From Arthrobacter oryzae (GTDB lineage: Bacteria; Actinomycetota; Actinomycetes; Actinomycetales; Micrococcaceae), in NCBI RefSeq assembly GCF_003634095.1, contig NZ_RBIR01000003.1, positions 434,001 to 498,000 on the forward strand: a DNA stretch of 64,000 bases. The letters run 5' to 3'. The notes under the pieces were generated by a model. The model searched no databases, had not been told where the DNA came from, and saw only the letters and a list, made by a program, of their open reading frames with translations. Shown here in pieces: positions 9,459 through 16,948 of this stretch; position 1 is the first letter of the stretch; each line of letters starts with the position of its first letter. Made by a program: the position numbers and the translations under genes.

Positions 9459-11522
9459 TTATTTCTTTTTTCGGTTAAAGGGGAAATAGGGGTTGTGTCC
9501 GGCCGGGCCCTGATAGGTCCGGCGGCCCGGCAACGGAACATCGCCCCGGCCCAAGCCGCCCAGCGCGGTGCTGGGAAGATCTTCGGCGGGCAGGTACCCG
9601 CCCTCCGGACCGGCGGGCCGGCCGTAGGGGAACGAGTCCTCTTCCCGGATGTCGGGGCCGGCGCGGAAGGATTCGGCGTCGAACCCGCCGGAAATTCGCG
9701 GAATCAGGCCGGTATCCACCGAGATGGTGGCCCGCTCCGGAGCCCTGCGCACCTCCGCTGCGCCTGCGGCCTGCCCCTCGGGGCCCGCTTCGGTGCCGCG
9801 TTCGGCGGCGGAGCGGCGCCGGAGCCGCCCAAGCAGCGGCTGCAGGAGGTCCTGGAGTTCCGTTACCCGGAAGAGCTTCAGCAGCAGGAAGTAGGCGGCC
9901 AGCATGACGGGACCGACGACGACGATCGTCACCAGGGCGGCGATCCGGTCGCTCCAGGCGAAACCGTCCGGGTTATAGCTGCCCAGCAGCCACAACGCCA
10001 CGGCCCCGGCCAGGGCGGAACCCAGGGCCGCGTAGCCCATGCGGATGTAGGAGCTGGCGATGCGGGGGCCGTCCAGGTGGCCCAGGAGCCGGCGCAGGAA
10101 GATCGCGCTGACCATCACGGAGAGGATATTGCCGCCGGTGTAGAGGATGGCAATGGCGAAGATGATCTGATCGAACGGCAGGAACTGGATCATGAAGGCG
10201 GCCGCCAGATTGACCAGCGCCAGGACAAGTTGAATGAAGAACGGTGTCCGGGCGTCCTCGTTGGCGTAGAACACGCGCGACATCATGAAGTTGGCGCTCA
10301 TGAAGGGGGTGCTGAGGGCCAGGATGGTGAGGGTCTGGGCCAGCATGACGCCGTCCTGGCGCACCCCGCCGGAGAAGAACATGCCCAGCGGCCCGGCAAG
10401 CGCGAAGAGCGCCAGCGCGCCGAAGACGGTGGCCACGGCCATGGTCCTCAGGCCGTGGGAGAGCGCGTTGCGCAGCGCGGCCCGGTCTCCGTCCTGGGAC
10501 GCCCGGGTCATCCGGTTGAACAGCACGGTGGCCAGCGACAGGGCGATGATCGAGTGTGGCAGCAGGTACAGCTGGCTGGCCACCTCCAGCACAGCGTTGC
10601 CCGGAATGCTGGCCGCCGCGGGATCCCCCGCCTGTTGGAGGCGGACCCGTTCCGCGCCCGGAATCGTGGCGATGCGCATGACGTAAAGGAAGGCCAGCTG
10701 GCCGACGGCGGCCGTCGCCAGGGTCCAGACGCTCAGCTTCGCGGCGTGGCCCAGCCCCACCCCGCGCCACCCGAAGCGCGGGCGCAGCCCCAGCCGCAGC
10801 CGGAAGACGGGAATGAGGAGGATGGCGGTCTGGGCGACTACGCCGATCGTGGAGAACCCGGCGACGAGGAAGGTCTGGAGCGACCCCCAGTTGTCGATGG
10901 TGTGCGGGTTGACGGCGTTGGCGCCCATGATGGCGATGAACATGCCCAGCCCGGCGATCGCAACGATGTTGTTGATGATCGGCGCCCACATTGCGGGCCC
11001 GAACGCCCCGTGGGCGTTGAGGACCTGGGTCAGCAAGGCGTACAGGCCGTAGAAGAAGATCTGCGGAAGGCACCAGAACGCGAACGACACCGCGAGGGCC
11101 TTCTGTTGCGGCGAGTAGCCCTGTGTGGTCAGTTGAATGACCGAAGGCGCCAGCACCGTGACCAGCACCGTGAGCACCAGCAGCACCAGGACCGCCAGCG
11201 TCAGCAGCCTGCTGATGTAGTCCGCACCCTTGTCCGGCGCCTTGCTGGCCTTGATGATCTGCGGCACCAGGACAGCATTGAACACCCCGCCCGCCACCAG
11301 CAGGAAGATCAGGTTGGGAAGGTTGTTGGCATTGATAAACGTGTCGTTGACGGAGGAGCCCAGGCCCAGGGCCGCCGCCAGCATCCACGTCTTGGCGAAG
11401 CCCAGGAAACGGGAAACGAGCGTTCCGGCCGCCATGATGGCGCTGGAACGGGCTTCTCCGGGCTGGACGGCCTTGGAATCGGCGGGGCCGGAGGGTACGG
11501 GGGCGGGTTTGGCTGATGACAT
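9459..11522 (-). CDS. murJ: Lipid II flippase MurJ (MviN family)
   Basis: About 687 residues with a multi-spanning hydrophobic core typical of the MOP-superfamily flippases that move lipid II across the membrane for peptidoglycan synthesis. The N-terminal core contains the family-like AAALGLGSSVNDTF and NLPNLIFLLVAGG segments. About 130 C-terminal residues form a basic then acidic, probably cytoplasmic tail. Three in-frame ATGs (11552, 11531, 11522) are possible; the last gives MSSAKPAP and is used here, without a decisive ribosome site. The NUDIX gene ends about 70 bp upstream and the pseudokinase-like gene follows after 174 bp. Confidence 0.95.
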   Translation of the reverse strand: MSSAKPAPVPSGPADSKAVQPGEARSSAIMAAGTLVSRFLGFAKTWMLAAALGLGSSVNDTFINANNLPNLIFLLVAGGVFNAVLVPQIIKASKAPDKGADYISRLLTLAVLVLLVLTVLVTVLAPSVIQLTTQGYSPQQKALAVSFAFWCLPQIFFYGLYALLTQVLNAHGAFGPAMWAPIINNIVAIAGLGMFIAIMGANAVNPHTIDNWGSLQTFLVAGFSTIGVVAQTAILLIPVFRLRLGLRPRFGWRGVGLGHAAKLSVWTLATAAVGQLAFLYVMRIATIPGAERVRLQQAGDPAAASIPGNAVLEVASQLYLLPHSIIALSLATVLFNRMTRASQDGDRAALRNALSHGLRTMAVATVFGALALFALAGPLGMFFSGGVRQDGVMLAQTLTILALSTPFMSANFMMSRVFYANEDARTPFFIQLVLALVNLAAAFMIQFLPFDQIIFAIAILYTGGNILSVMVSAIFLRRLLGHLDGPRIASSYIRMGYAALGSALAGAVALWLLGSYNPDGFAWSDRIAALVTIVVVGPVMLAAYFLLLKLFRVTELQDLLQPLLGRLRRRSAAERGTEAGPEGQAAGAAEVRRAPERATISVDTGLIPRISGGFDAESFRAGPDIREEDSFPYGRPAGPEGGYLPAEDLPSTALGGLGRGDVPLPGRRTYQGPAGHNPYFPFNRKKK

Positions 11523-11593
11523 CGTCTTCATCGTCTCACCCGGGCGGGGCATTAGTCGCTATCGGTGGCCGTGACCGGCCGTGACCGAAAGCC

Positions 11594-12142
11594 TCAGCGG
11601 TCCTCCGGAAGGACTTCCTTGGCCAGATCGGCGATGCGGCGTTCGTTGGGAAACGACAGCTTGCGCGCCAGTTCCTGGATGGGAACCCACGCGACGTCGA
11701 CGGCTTCCTTGTCCGGATCGTTCTCGATGGTCAGTTCCCCGCCGGTGGCACGCAGGAGATAGTGGTGCACGGTCTTGTGGACGCGGTGGCCGCTCACCGT
11801 GAACCAGTAGTCGATGCTGCCCAGCGGCGCCAGAATCTTGCCCTCGATCCCGGTTTCCTCGGCGATCTCGCGGACGGCAGCTTCCTCGTTGCTTTCCTTG
11901 CCCTCCGGATGTCCCTTCGGCAGGCACCATTCGAGCCGGCCGCCGCGGTTGAGGCGGGCAATAATCGCAACCCGCAGTTCGGCGTCGGACATGTCCACGA
12001 CGACGCCGCCGGCGGAGATTTCCTCGACGGTGGGCAGGGAAGCATGGCCCGGGTGCTGGACAGGCGCGACATTGGCACCTATTGCCGACGGCAACGGTGC
12101 GTTTGTCCTCCTGCCGGGAGCGCTCGGTACGGGATGGGCCAT
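11594..12142 (-). CDS. NUDIX hydrolase
   Basis: 182 residues. The NUDIX box is complete: GHPEGKE then AAVREIAEETGI, giving the Gx5Ex7REUxEExGU pattern that binds the metal-nucleotide. Substrate is not determinable. Mycobacterial mutT4 occupies the same place, divergent from pcnA. The ATG at 12142 is chosen because TAGAGT (minus strand, 12155-12150) sits seven bases upstream with no Shine-Dalgarno, as expected for a leaderless mRNA; a GTG at 12151 would overlap that hexamer. The large secreted protein gene that often sits between this NUDIX gene and murJ in relatives is absent here. Confidence 0.92.
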   Translation of the reverse strand: MAHPVPSAPGRRTNAPLPSAIGANVAPVQHPGHASLPTVEEISAGGVVVDMSDAELRVAIIARLNRGGRLEWCLPKGHPEGKESNEEAAVREIAEETGIEGKILAPLGSIDYWFTVSGHRVHKTVHHYLLRATGGELTIENDPDKEAVDVAWVPIQELARKLSFPNERRIADLAKEVLPEDR

Positions 12143-12313
12143 GAGGTCCACTCTAACGACTCTTGCCCGCTGTTGATGACCTAAACATGGCTGGAAAGTG
12201 GACGGCCGGGAAAGTGGGCCCGCGGCGCTTCACCCGCAATAGTGACGAACTCGCCGGATCCCCCGGGGTTACGGTGTGGTGCTGGCGCGGTTTTCTGACA
12301 AGCTTAAGTAACT

Positions 12314-13792
12314 ATGGCGCACGCACATCAAAAGACTGACTCCCACACCGTTTCCTTCCAGGTGGACCCGGTGGTTCTGGAGCTTGGGCAGCGCTTCGTC
12401 GACGCCGGCCACGAGCTGTCCCTCGTGGGGGGCCCCGTCCGTGACCTGTTTCTTGGCCGCATCTCCCCCGACCTTGACTTCACCACCGACGCCACGCCGG
12501 ACCAGACGGTCGCCCTGATCAAGAAATGGGCGGACAACTACTGGGAGATCGGGCGCGCCTTCGGCACCATCGGGATGCGCAAGGGCGGCTTCCAGATCGA
12601 AATCACCACTTACCGGGCCGACGCCTACGATCCTGAATCCCGCAAGCCGGTGGTGGCGTTCGGAACATCACTGACGGATGACCTGCTGCGGCGGGACTTC
12701 ACGATCAACGCCATGGCCCTGCGGCTGCCCATGTTGGAGCTGGTTGATCCCTTCGGCGGCGTCCGCGACCTGCACGCCTCCATCCTCAACACACCGGGAC
12801 CGCCGGAAACGTCCTTCTCCGATGACCCCCTGCGCATGATGCGCGCGGCGAGGTTCGCGGCCCAGCTCGGGGTTTCGCTGCATCCCGACGTCCGCGAGGC
12901 GATGGTCCGCATGGCTGAACGGATCAGCATAATTTCTGCCGAACGGGTGCGCGATGAACTGGTCAAACTCCTGAACGCCGCACATCCCCGGGCCGGCGTG
13001 GACCTGCTGGTGGACACCGGGCTCGCGGACCTCGTGCTGCCCGAAGTCTCCGCCCTGCGCCTCGAATCCGATGAGCACCACCGCCACAAGGACGTCTACC
13101 AGCATTCGCTCCAGGTCTTGGAACAGGCCGCCGCCTTGGAAACGGCGGCCGACGGACCGGTGCCGGGCCCGGACTTCGTGCTGCGGTTCGCGGCGCTGAT
13201 GCACGACGTCGGAAAGCCGGCTACGCGCCGATTTGAACCGGGCGGCGCGGTGAGCTTCCGCCACCACGACATGGTGGGCGCCAAGCTGACAGCAAAGCGC
13301 ATGAAAGCCCTCCGATTCGACAACGACACCATCAAAGCCGTGGCCAGGCTCGTGGAGCTGCACATGCGCTTCTACGGCTACGGCGAGGCCGGCTGGAGCG
13401 ATTCCGCGGTCCGCCGCTACATCACCGACGCCGGGCCCCTCCTGGAGCGTCTGCACCGGCTCACTCGCTCCGACGTCACCACCAGGAACCAGCGCAAAGC
13501 GGACCGGCTGTCATTTGCCTACGACGACCTCGAGGACCGGATTGCGGCGTTGCGGGAGAAGGAATCCCTCGAGGCAGTCCGCCCGGACCTGGACGGCGGC
13601 GAGATCATGGCCCTGCTCGGACTCAAGCCCGGCCCCGTGGTGGGCCGAGCCTACAAATTCCTGCTGGAAGAACGCATGGAACACGGCCCGCTCGATCCCG
13701 CCGTCGCCGAATCCCGCTTGCGGGATTGGTGGGCGGCCCAGCCCGAGGCGGCGCCCGACGGCGCCGATTCATCCACCACTGAGGAGCCCTAA
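12314..13792 (+). CDS. cca: CCA tRNA nucleotidyltransferase
   Basis: 492 residues. Adds or repairs the 3' CCA of tRNAs. The class II nucleotidyltransferase head shows GGPVRD (about 39-44) and the metal pair DLDF (Asp53, Asp55), followed by DDLLRRDFTINAMA. An HD phosphohydrolase-like domain carries His297-Asp298 in LMHDVGKP. Actinobacterial versions are often labelled PcnA/poly(A) polymerase, but the lineage and HD domain fit a CCA enzyme better. It is divergent from the NUDIX gene with a 170-bp shared promoter region. The histidine phosphatase starts directly after its stop codon. Confidence 0.95.
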   Translation: MAHAHQKTDSHTVSFQVDPVVLELGQRFVDAGHELSLVGGPVRDLFLGRISPDLDFTTDATPDQTVALIKKWADNYWEIGRAFGTIGMRKGGFQIEITTYRADAYDPESRKPVVAFGTSLTDDLLRRDFTINAMALRLPMLELVDPFGGVRDLHASILNTPGPPETSFSDDPLRMMRAARFAAQLGVSLHPDVREAMVRMAERISIISAERVRDELVKLLNAAHPRAGVDLLVDTGLADLVLPEVSALRLESDEHHRHKDVYQHSLQVLEQAAALETAADGPVPGPDFVLRFAALMHDVGKPATRRFEPGGAVSFRHHDMVGAKLTAKRMKALRFDNDTIKAVARLVELHMRFYGYGEAGWSDSAVRRYITDAGPLLERLHRLTRSDVTTRNQRKADRLSFAYDDLEDRIAALREKESLEAVRPDLDGGEIMALLGLKPGPVVGRAYKFLLEERMEHGPLDPAVAESRLRDWWAAQPEAAPDGADSSTTEEP

Positions 13793-14377
13793 GTGATTGC
13801 ACCTTCAAACGGTCCCCGCCCCCAACTGTGGATCCTGCGTCACGGTGAAACCGAGTGGTCCAAGAGCGGACAGTACACGGGGCTGACCGACATGCCCCTC
13901 ACCGTGGAAGGCGAGCAGCAGGCCGTCGAGGCACGCAAGGTACTCGAGACCGTCGACTTTGATCTCGTGCTGACCTCGCCGCTGCGCCGCGCCCGCCGGA
14001 CCGCGGAACTCGCCGGCTACCCCGACGCCCAACTGGAGCCGCTGGCGGTGGAATGGGACTACGGCGACTACGAGGGCATCAGTTCGGACCTCATCCGCAA
14101 GGACAACCCCGAATATCTGATCTGGACGCACGGCGTCCCCAACGGTGAGGCGCTCGACGACGTCGCCGCGCGGGCCGACAAGATTGTGGCGCGGGTGCTG
14201 GAATCGGGCCTGGACAATGTGCTGATCGTCGCGCATGGGCATTTCTCCCGAATTCTGACCGCCCGGTGGCTTGGACTCGACCCGCACGAGGGCCGGCATT
14301 TCGTGCTCGGGACCGCCAAAGTCTGCACGTTGGGATGGGACAAAAAGACTCCCGCCGTCGTGCGCTGGGGACTCTAA
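13793..14377 (+). CDS. Histidine phosphatase family protein
   Basis: 194 residues of the phosphoglycerate-mutase-like superfamily. The RHGE motif has the phospho-accepting His at residue 17, the second half has VAHGHFSR with the second catalytic His, and EWDYGDYEG matches the family acid-base region. The substrate is unknown; many members act on small phosphate esters. It begins with GTG immediately after the TAA of the CCA enzyme gene, so translation is probably coupled. Confidence 0.9.
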   Translation: MIAPSNGPRPQLWILRHGETEWSKSGQYTGLTDMPLTVEGEQQAVEARKVLETVDFDLVLTSPLRRARRTAELAGYPDAQLEPLAVEWDYGDYEGISSDLIRKDNPEYLIWTHGVPNGEALDDVAARADKIVARVLESGLDNVLIVAHGHFSRILTARWLGLDPHEGRHFVLGTAKVCTLGWDKKTPAVVRWGL

Positions 14378-14544
14378 AACCGGCTTGTAAAACAAAGTTC
14401 AAAAATCTTTATGAATTCGGTAGGCAACTGCCGCATTTGTGGTGTATTTTTATTTCTGACCCCAGGGCGATTTGCCGGGGTCACGGCGCGCGTCGCCCGG
14501 CTTGTCGGCCGGAGCCACGGCAGGACAGAAAAGGAGGTTGGGAA
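14378..14544 (+). promoter_or_regulatory. AT-rich leader with hairpin upstream of short ORF
   Basis: The first 80 bases are unusually A/T-rich for this genome (runs of A and T around 14390-14458), suggesting a promoter zone. A hairpin GACCCC...GGGGTC follows (arms 14458-14463 and 14477-14482), then a G+C-rich spacer and an AAGGAGG ribosome site at 14531-14537. No precise promoter could be fixed. Confidence 0.35.
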
Positions 14545-14643
14545 ATGATGATTACTTTGACTAGCGGATGGATGTACTCCACCACCGCCACCCCGGCCTC
14601 TGTCGCTGTACCGCGCCCGAATATCGGACTGACCACTTCCTAA
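14545..14643 (+). CDS. Short ORF of 32 residues (possible leader peptide)
   Basis: The peptide starts MMITLTSGWMYSTT and ends NIGLTTS. A near-perfect ribosome site AAGGAGGT (14531-14538) precedes two consecutive ATG codons (14545 and 14548). Codon choice in the second half is G/C-ending as in real genes of this window. It has no recognised family, signal peptide or membrane segment. Two strong hairpins start 11 bases after its stop, as seen with attenuator leader peptides. It could be a leader peptide or a small functional protein; neither is shown. Confidence 0.45.
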   Translation: MMITLTSGWMYSTTATPASVAVPRPNIGLTTS

Positions 14644-14654
14644 CCGCCCCTCCC

Positions 14655-14708
14655 GTCCCAGGTAATTCAGCCTGGGACCCGCGGCGGAGGCTTCCCCGAC
14701 GGGAAGCC
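14655..14708 (+). promoter_or_regulatory. Tandem RNA hairpins after the 32-residue ORF
   Basis: Hairpin 1 pairs GTCCCAGG (14655-14662) with CCTGGGAC (14671-14678), eight perfect pairs and an 8-base loop. Hairpin 2 pairs GGCTTCCC (14689-14696) with GGGAAGCC (14701-14708), eight perfect pairs and a CGAC tetraloop. Neither is followed by a T-tract, so they look more like leader structure than a plain terminator. From 14709 to 15024 nothing else was recognised. Confidence 0.45.
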
Positions 14709-15127
14709 CTGTGACGGCAGCCTGAACAGGCGGAACCACGCGGTTGCGCAGCCTCCCCATAGTTCGGAACCCAGCTTCTTGTTGGGGTTTGCGACGCTAC
14801 CGCATTCAGGGGCCTTTTCCCATTGGATATCTTTCCGCACCCGGAATCCCCCGGCTTGACTAAAGTCGGAGAATTTCGCGGGGTAATTGCCGCGCCCGGA
14901 TTTGGCTCTTCGAATCCTTTGCACTTAGGCCGTTATTTGTCGCGCCCAAAAAAGGCCGTTCTTTTCACCGGTAATTCCTGCCCTTCACCTATCGATCTGC
15001 CGTCTCCTCCAACGAAAGGTCCCCGTGACTACTACAACCACCGCCCCGGACAGCCGCACCGCCCTGGGCAGCCGCACCGCCCCGGCGGTCAAGTTCCCGA
15101 TCACATCGCCGGAAGGAGGTGACAACC

Positions 15128-15268
15128 ATGATGAAGAAGCTCTACACGGTCCTGTTCCAGACCCGGAAGCCGGAACTCAAAGAATCCACCCGCTTCAACG
15201 GCCACCTGCTGGACCAGAAGCGCGACGACGTCTTCCTCGCAATGCATCAAGCCGGACTCTTTCGCTGA
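15128..15268 (+). CDS. Short ORF of 46 residues, unknown function
   Basis: The peptide begins MMKKLYTVLFQTRK and ends MHQAGLFR. GAAGGAGGTGACAACC places a consensus ribosome site just before two consecutive ATG codons, the same design as the ORF at 14545. It is basic and soluble, with a plausible helix in the second half (LLDQKRDDVFLAMHQ). A second frame starting at GTG 15025 (peptide beginning MTTTTTAPDSRTAL) runs through it to 15336 in a different phase; its first 30 codons have good codon use and may be an upstream peptide. No family was recognised. Confidence 0.45.
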   Translation: MMKKLYTVLFQTRKPELKESTRFNGHLLDQKRDDVFLAMHQAGLFR

Positions 15269-15347
15269 GCGCCGGACGCTTCCGCCGCCGTCCCGTAAGG
15301 GATGAAGCCGGATGCCGGCAGGACCGTCCGCAGTGAAGGAGGACCTC

Positions 15348-15527
15348 ATGACTGACATGGCAACCGATCCCCTGGGAGCCCGTGCGGCGACGCGCGGGCT
15401 CCCTCGTTTAAGCCCCGCCGCCGTGCCCGGCCCGCAGGAGCGCGGCAGGTGGCAATCGCCCCCGGTAAGCTCAAGGTCATGCAGGAGACAAAGCCGCCGG
15501 AACACCGCAAACGGGTCCGATTGGTGA
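15348..15527 (+). CDS. Doubtful short ORF of 59 residues
   Basis: Starts MTDMATDPLGARAATRG behind AAGGAGGACCTC, a very good ribosome site. The downstream part reads out of frame through the start of the GT87 gene (15449) and is compositionally poor, and a hairpin lies inside its first third. Probably a leader peptide whose translation would affect the hairpin, or not a gene at all. Confidence 0.25.
   Translation: MTDMATDPLGARAATRGLPRLSPAAVPGPQERGRWQSPPVSSRSCRRQSRRNTANGSDW
15374..15403 (+). terminator. Hairpin, possible attenuator or terminator
   Basis: Thirteen-pair stem with one G-T wobble (arms 15374-15386 and 15391-15403, loop GCGA), followed by TCGTTTA. It lies 46 bp before the GT87 start, within the doubtful 59-residue ORF. 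Confidence 0.45.
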
Positions 15528-16948
15528 TCCCAAGCCGCAGCGACCCTTTTCTTCGAAATTTGACGGAAGTGGTGGGCGGGCCGCTGGGCAACCGGACGGC
15601 ACCGGGGATCGTGTCGCCGGGATTCTTCACGGTGGAGCGTGTTCTGGTGATCCTTACCGTCCTCGCTGCCCTGACCGGGATTCTCCTCAAGAATTTCTGC
15701 CGTACCCACGGCTGGGAAACGCCCGGGCAGTTCTACGCAACGTGCTACTCGGACTTCCCCGAACTCTTCCGCAACCGCGGCCTCGGCGACGGTGTCTTCC
15801 CTTTCATCACCCAGGGGAGCCTCTTTGAGTACCCGGTACTGATGGGGTTCATCGCGGGCGCCACCGCGCTTTTGGTGCCCGGCACCGGCACCGGTGAGCC
15901 CCGCATCCTGGGTTACTTCGACGTCAACGCCACCCTGATCGCCGCCGTCTGGATCATCGCGGTCCTGGCCACGGCGCGGACGAACCGGCGCCGGTCCTGG
16001 GACGCGGCGATGGTGGCCCTCGCTCCCGGCATTGTCCTGGCAGGGGTCATCAATTGGGACATGTGGGCCGTGTGCCTGCTGGCCCTTGGCATGTACTTCT
16101 TCGCCCGCAACAAGCTCGTCCTCGCCGGAATCCTGATCGGGCTGGGCACGGCCACCAAGCTCTACCCCCTGCTCATCCTCGGCGCCGTTCTGCTCCTGGC
16201 GCTCCGCAGTGGTCGCATCCGGGCATTCCTGGTCACCGCCGGAGCCGCAGCCGGGGCCTGGCTGGTGGTCAACGTCCCAGTGGCGGCCGCCAACCCGGAC
16301 GGCTGGAAGTACTTCTACCAGTTCACCCAGGAGCGCCCGGCCGGGTACAGCTCACCCTGGTTCGCCTACAATCTGCTGGCCGGCCGGCTCGGCTGGAACC
16401 CGCTCGAGGCCGGGGCCATTAACTCCTTGGCCATGGACCTGTTCCTCCTGGCTTGCATCCTGATCGGGGTACTCGCCCTGAGTGCACCCCGGCGGCCCAG
16501 GATCGCGCAGCTGGCATTCCTGATCGTGGCGGCATTCATCCTGACCAACAAGGTGTACTCACCGCAGTTCGTCCTGTGGCTGATTCCGCTGATCGCCCTC
16601 GCCCGGCCCCGCTGGCGCGACTTCCTGATCTGGCAGGCCATTGAGGCCCTGCATTGGGGCGCGATCTGGATGTACCTGGGGCAGGCGACTAGCGGCGGTT
16701 CGACCCAGCACAACATCGATATGCCGTACTACGTCCTGGCGGTGCTTGCCCACATGCTCGCCACCGCGTACCTGATGGTGCGTGTCGTCTGGGATATCTG
16801 GGATCCGTCCTACGACGTAATCCGCCGGGACCGCGTCGACGACCCGCATGGCGGCCCTTTTGACGGCACCCCGGACTGGCTGCGGGTCGACCTCAGCCGG
16901 CCCGCCGCGTCGCTGCTGCCGTGGCGGAAGGCCACCGCAAGTGACTGA
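15449..16948 (+). CDS. GT87-type polyprenol-phosphate glycosyltransferase, integral membrane
   Basis: 499 residues with many predicted membrane helices and an early extracytoplasmic loop, resembling the GT87/DUF2029 mannosyltransferase-like family and the mycobacterial Rv0051-type protein encoded near rpsF. Such enzymes transfer sugars from polyprenyl-phosphate donors outside the membrane; the acceptor here is unknown. The GTG at 15449 has AGGAG eight bases upstream; an ATG at 15479 is an alternative. The gene overlaps the next one by eight bases (GTGACTGA), implying translational coupling. Confidence 0.8.
   Translation: MAIAPGKLKVMQETKPPEHRKRVRLVIPSRSDPFLRNLTEVVGGPLGNRTAPGIVSPGFFTVERVLVILTVLAALTGILLKNFCRTHGWETPGQFYATCYSDFPELFRNRGLGDGVFPFITQGSLFEYPVLMGFIAGATALLVPGTGTGEPRILGYFDVNATLIAAVWIIAVLATARTNRRRSWDAAMVALAPGIVLAGVINWDMWAVCLLALGMYFFARNKLVLAGILIGLGTATKLYPLLILGAVLLLALRSGRIRAFLVTAGAAAGAWLVVNVPVAAANPDGWKYFYQFTQERPAGYSSPWFAYNLLAGRLGWNPLEAGAINSLAMDLFLLACILIGVLALSAPRRPRIAQLAFLIVAAFILTNKVYSPQFVLWLIPLIALARPRWRDFLIWQAIEALHWGAIWMYLGQATSGGSTQHNIDMPYYVLAVLAHMLATAYLMVRVVWDIWDPSYDVIRRDRVDDPHGGPFDGTPDWLRVDLSRPAASLLPWRKATASD

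Noticed and set aside
9495..11516. Long plus-strand frame opposite murJ
   Set aside because: Mirror frame of a real gene, caused by G/C third positions; translation is Gly/Arg/Gln-rich without domains. The same applies to long antisense frames at 6149-7432, 22950-24224, 24429-26345, 26587-28593 and 32140-33936.
14909..14917. TTCGAATCC, as in a tRNA T-arm
   Set aside because: No acceptor stem, D-arm or anticodon arm could be folded around it.
16848..16940. Upstream extension of the FAD oxidoreductase
   Set aside because: These codons overlap the GT87 gene and translate to unrelated Cys/Arg/Pro-rich residues before the Rossmann start.
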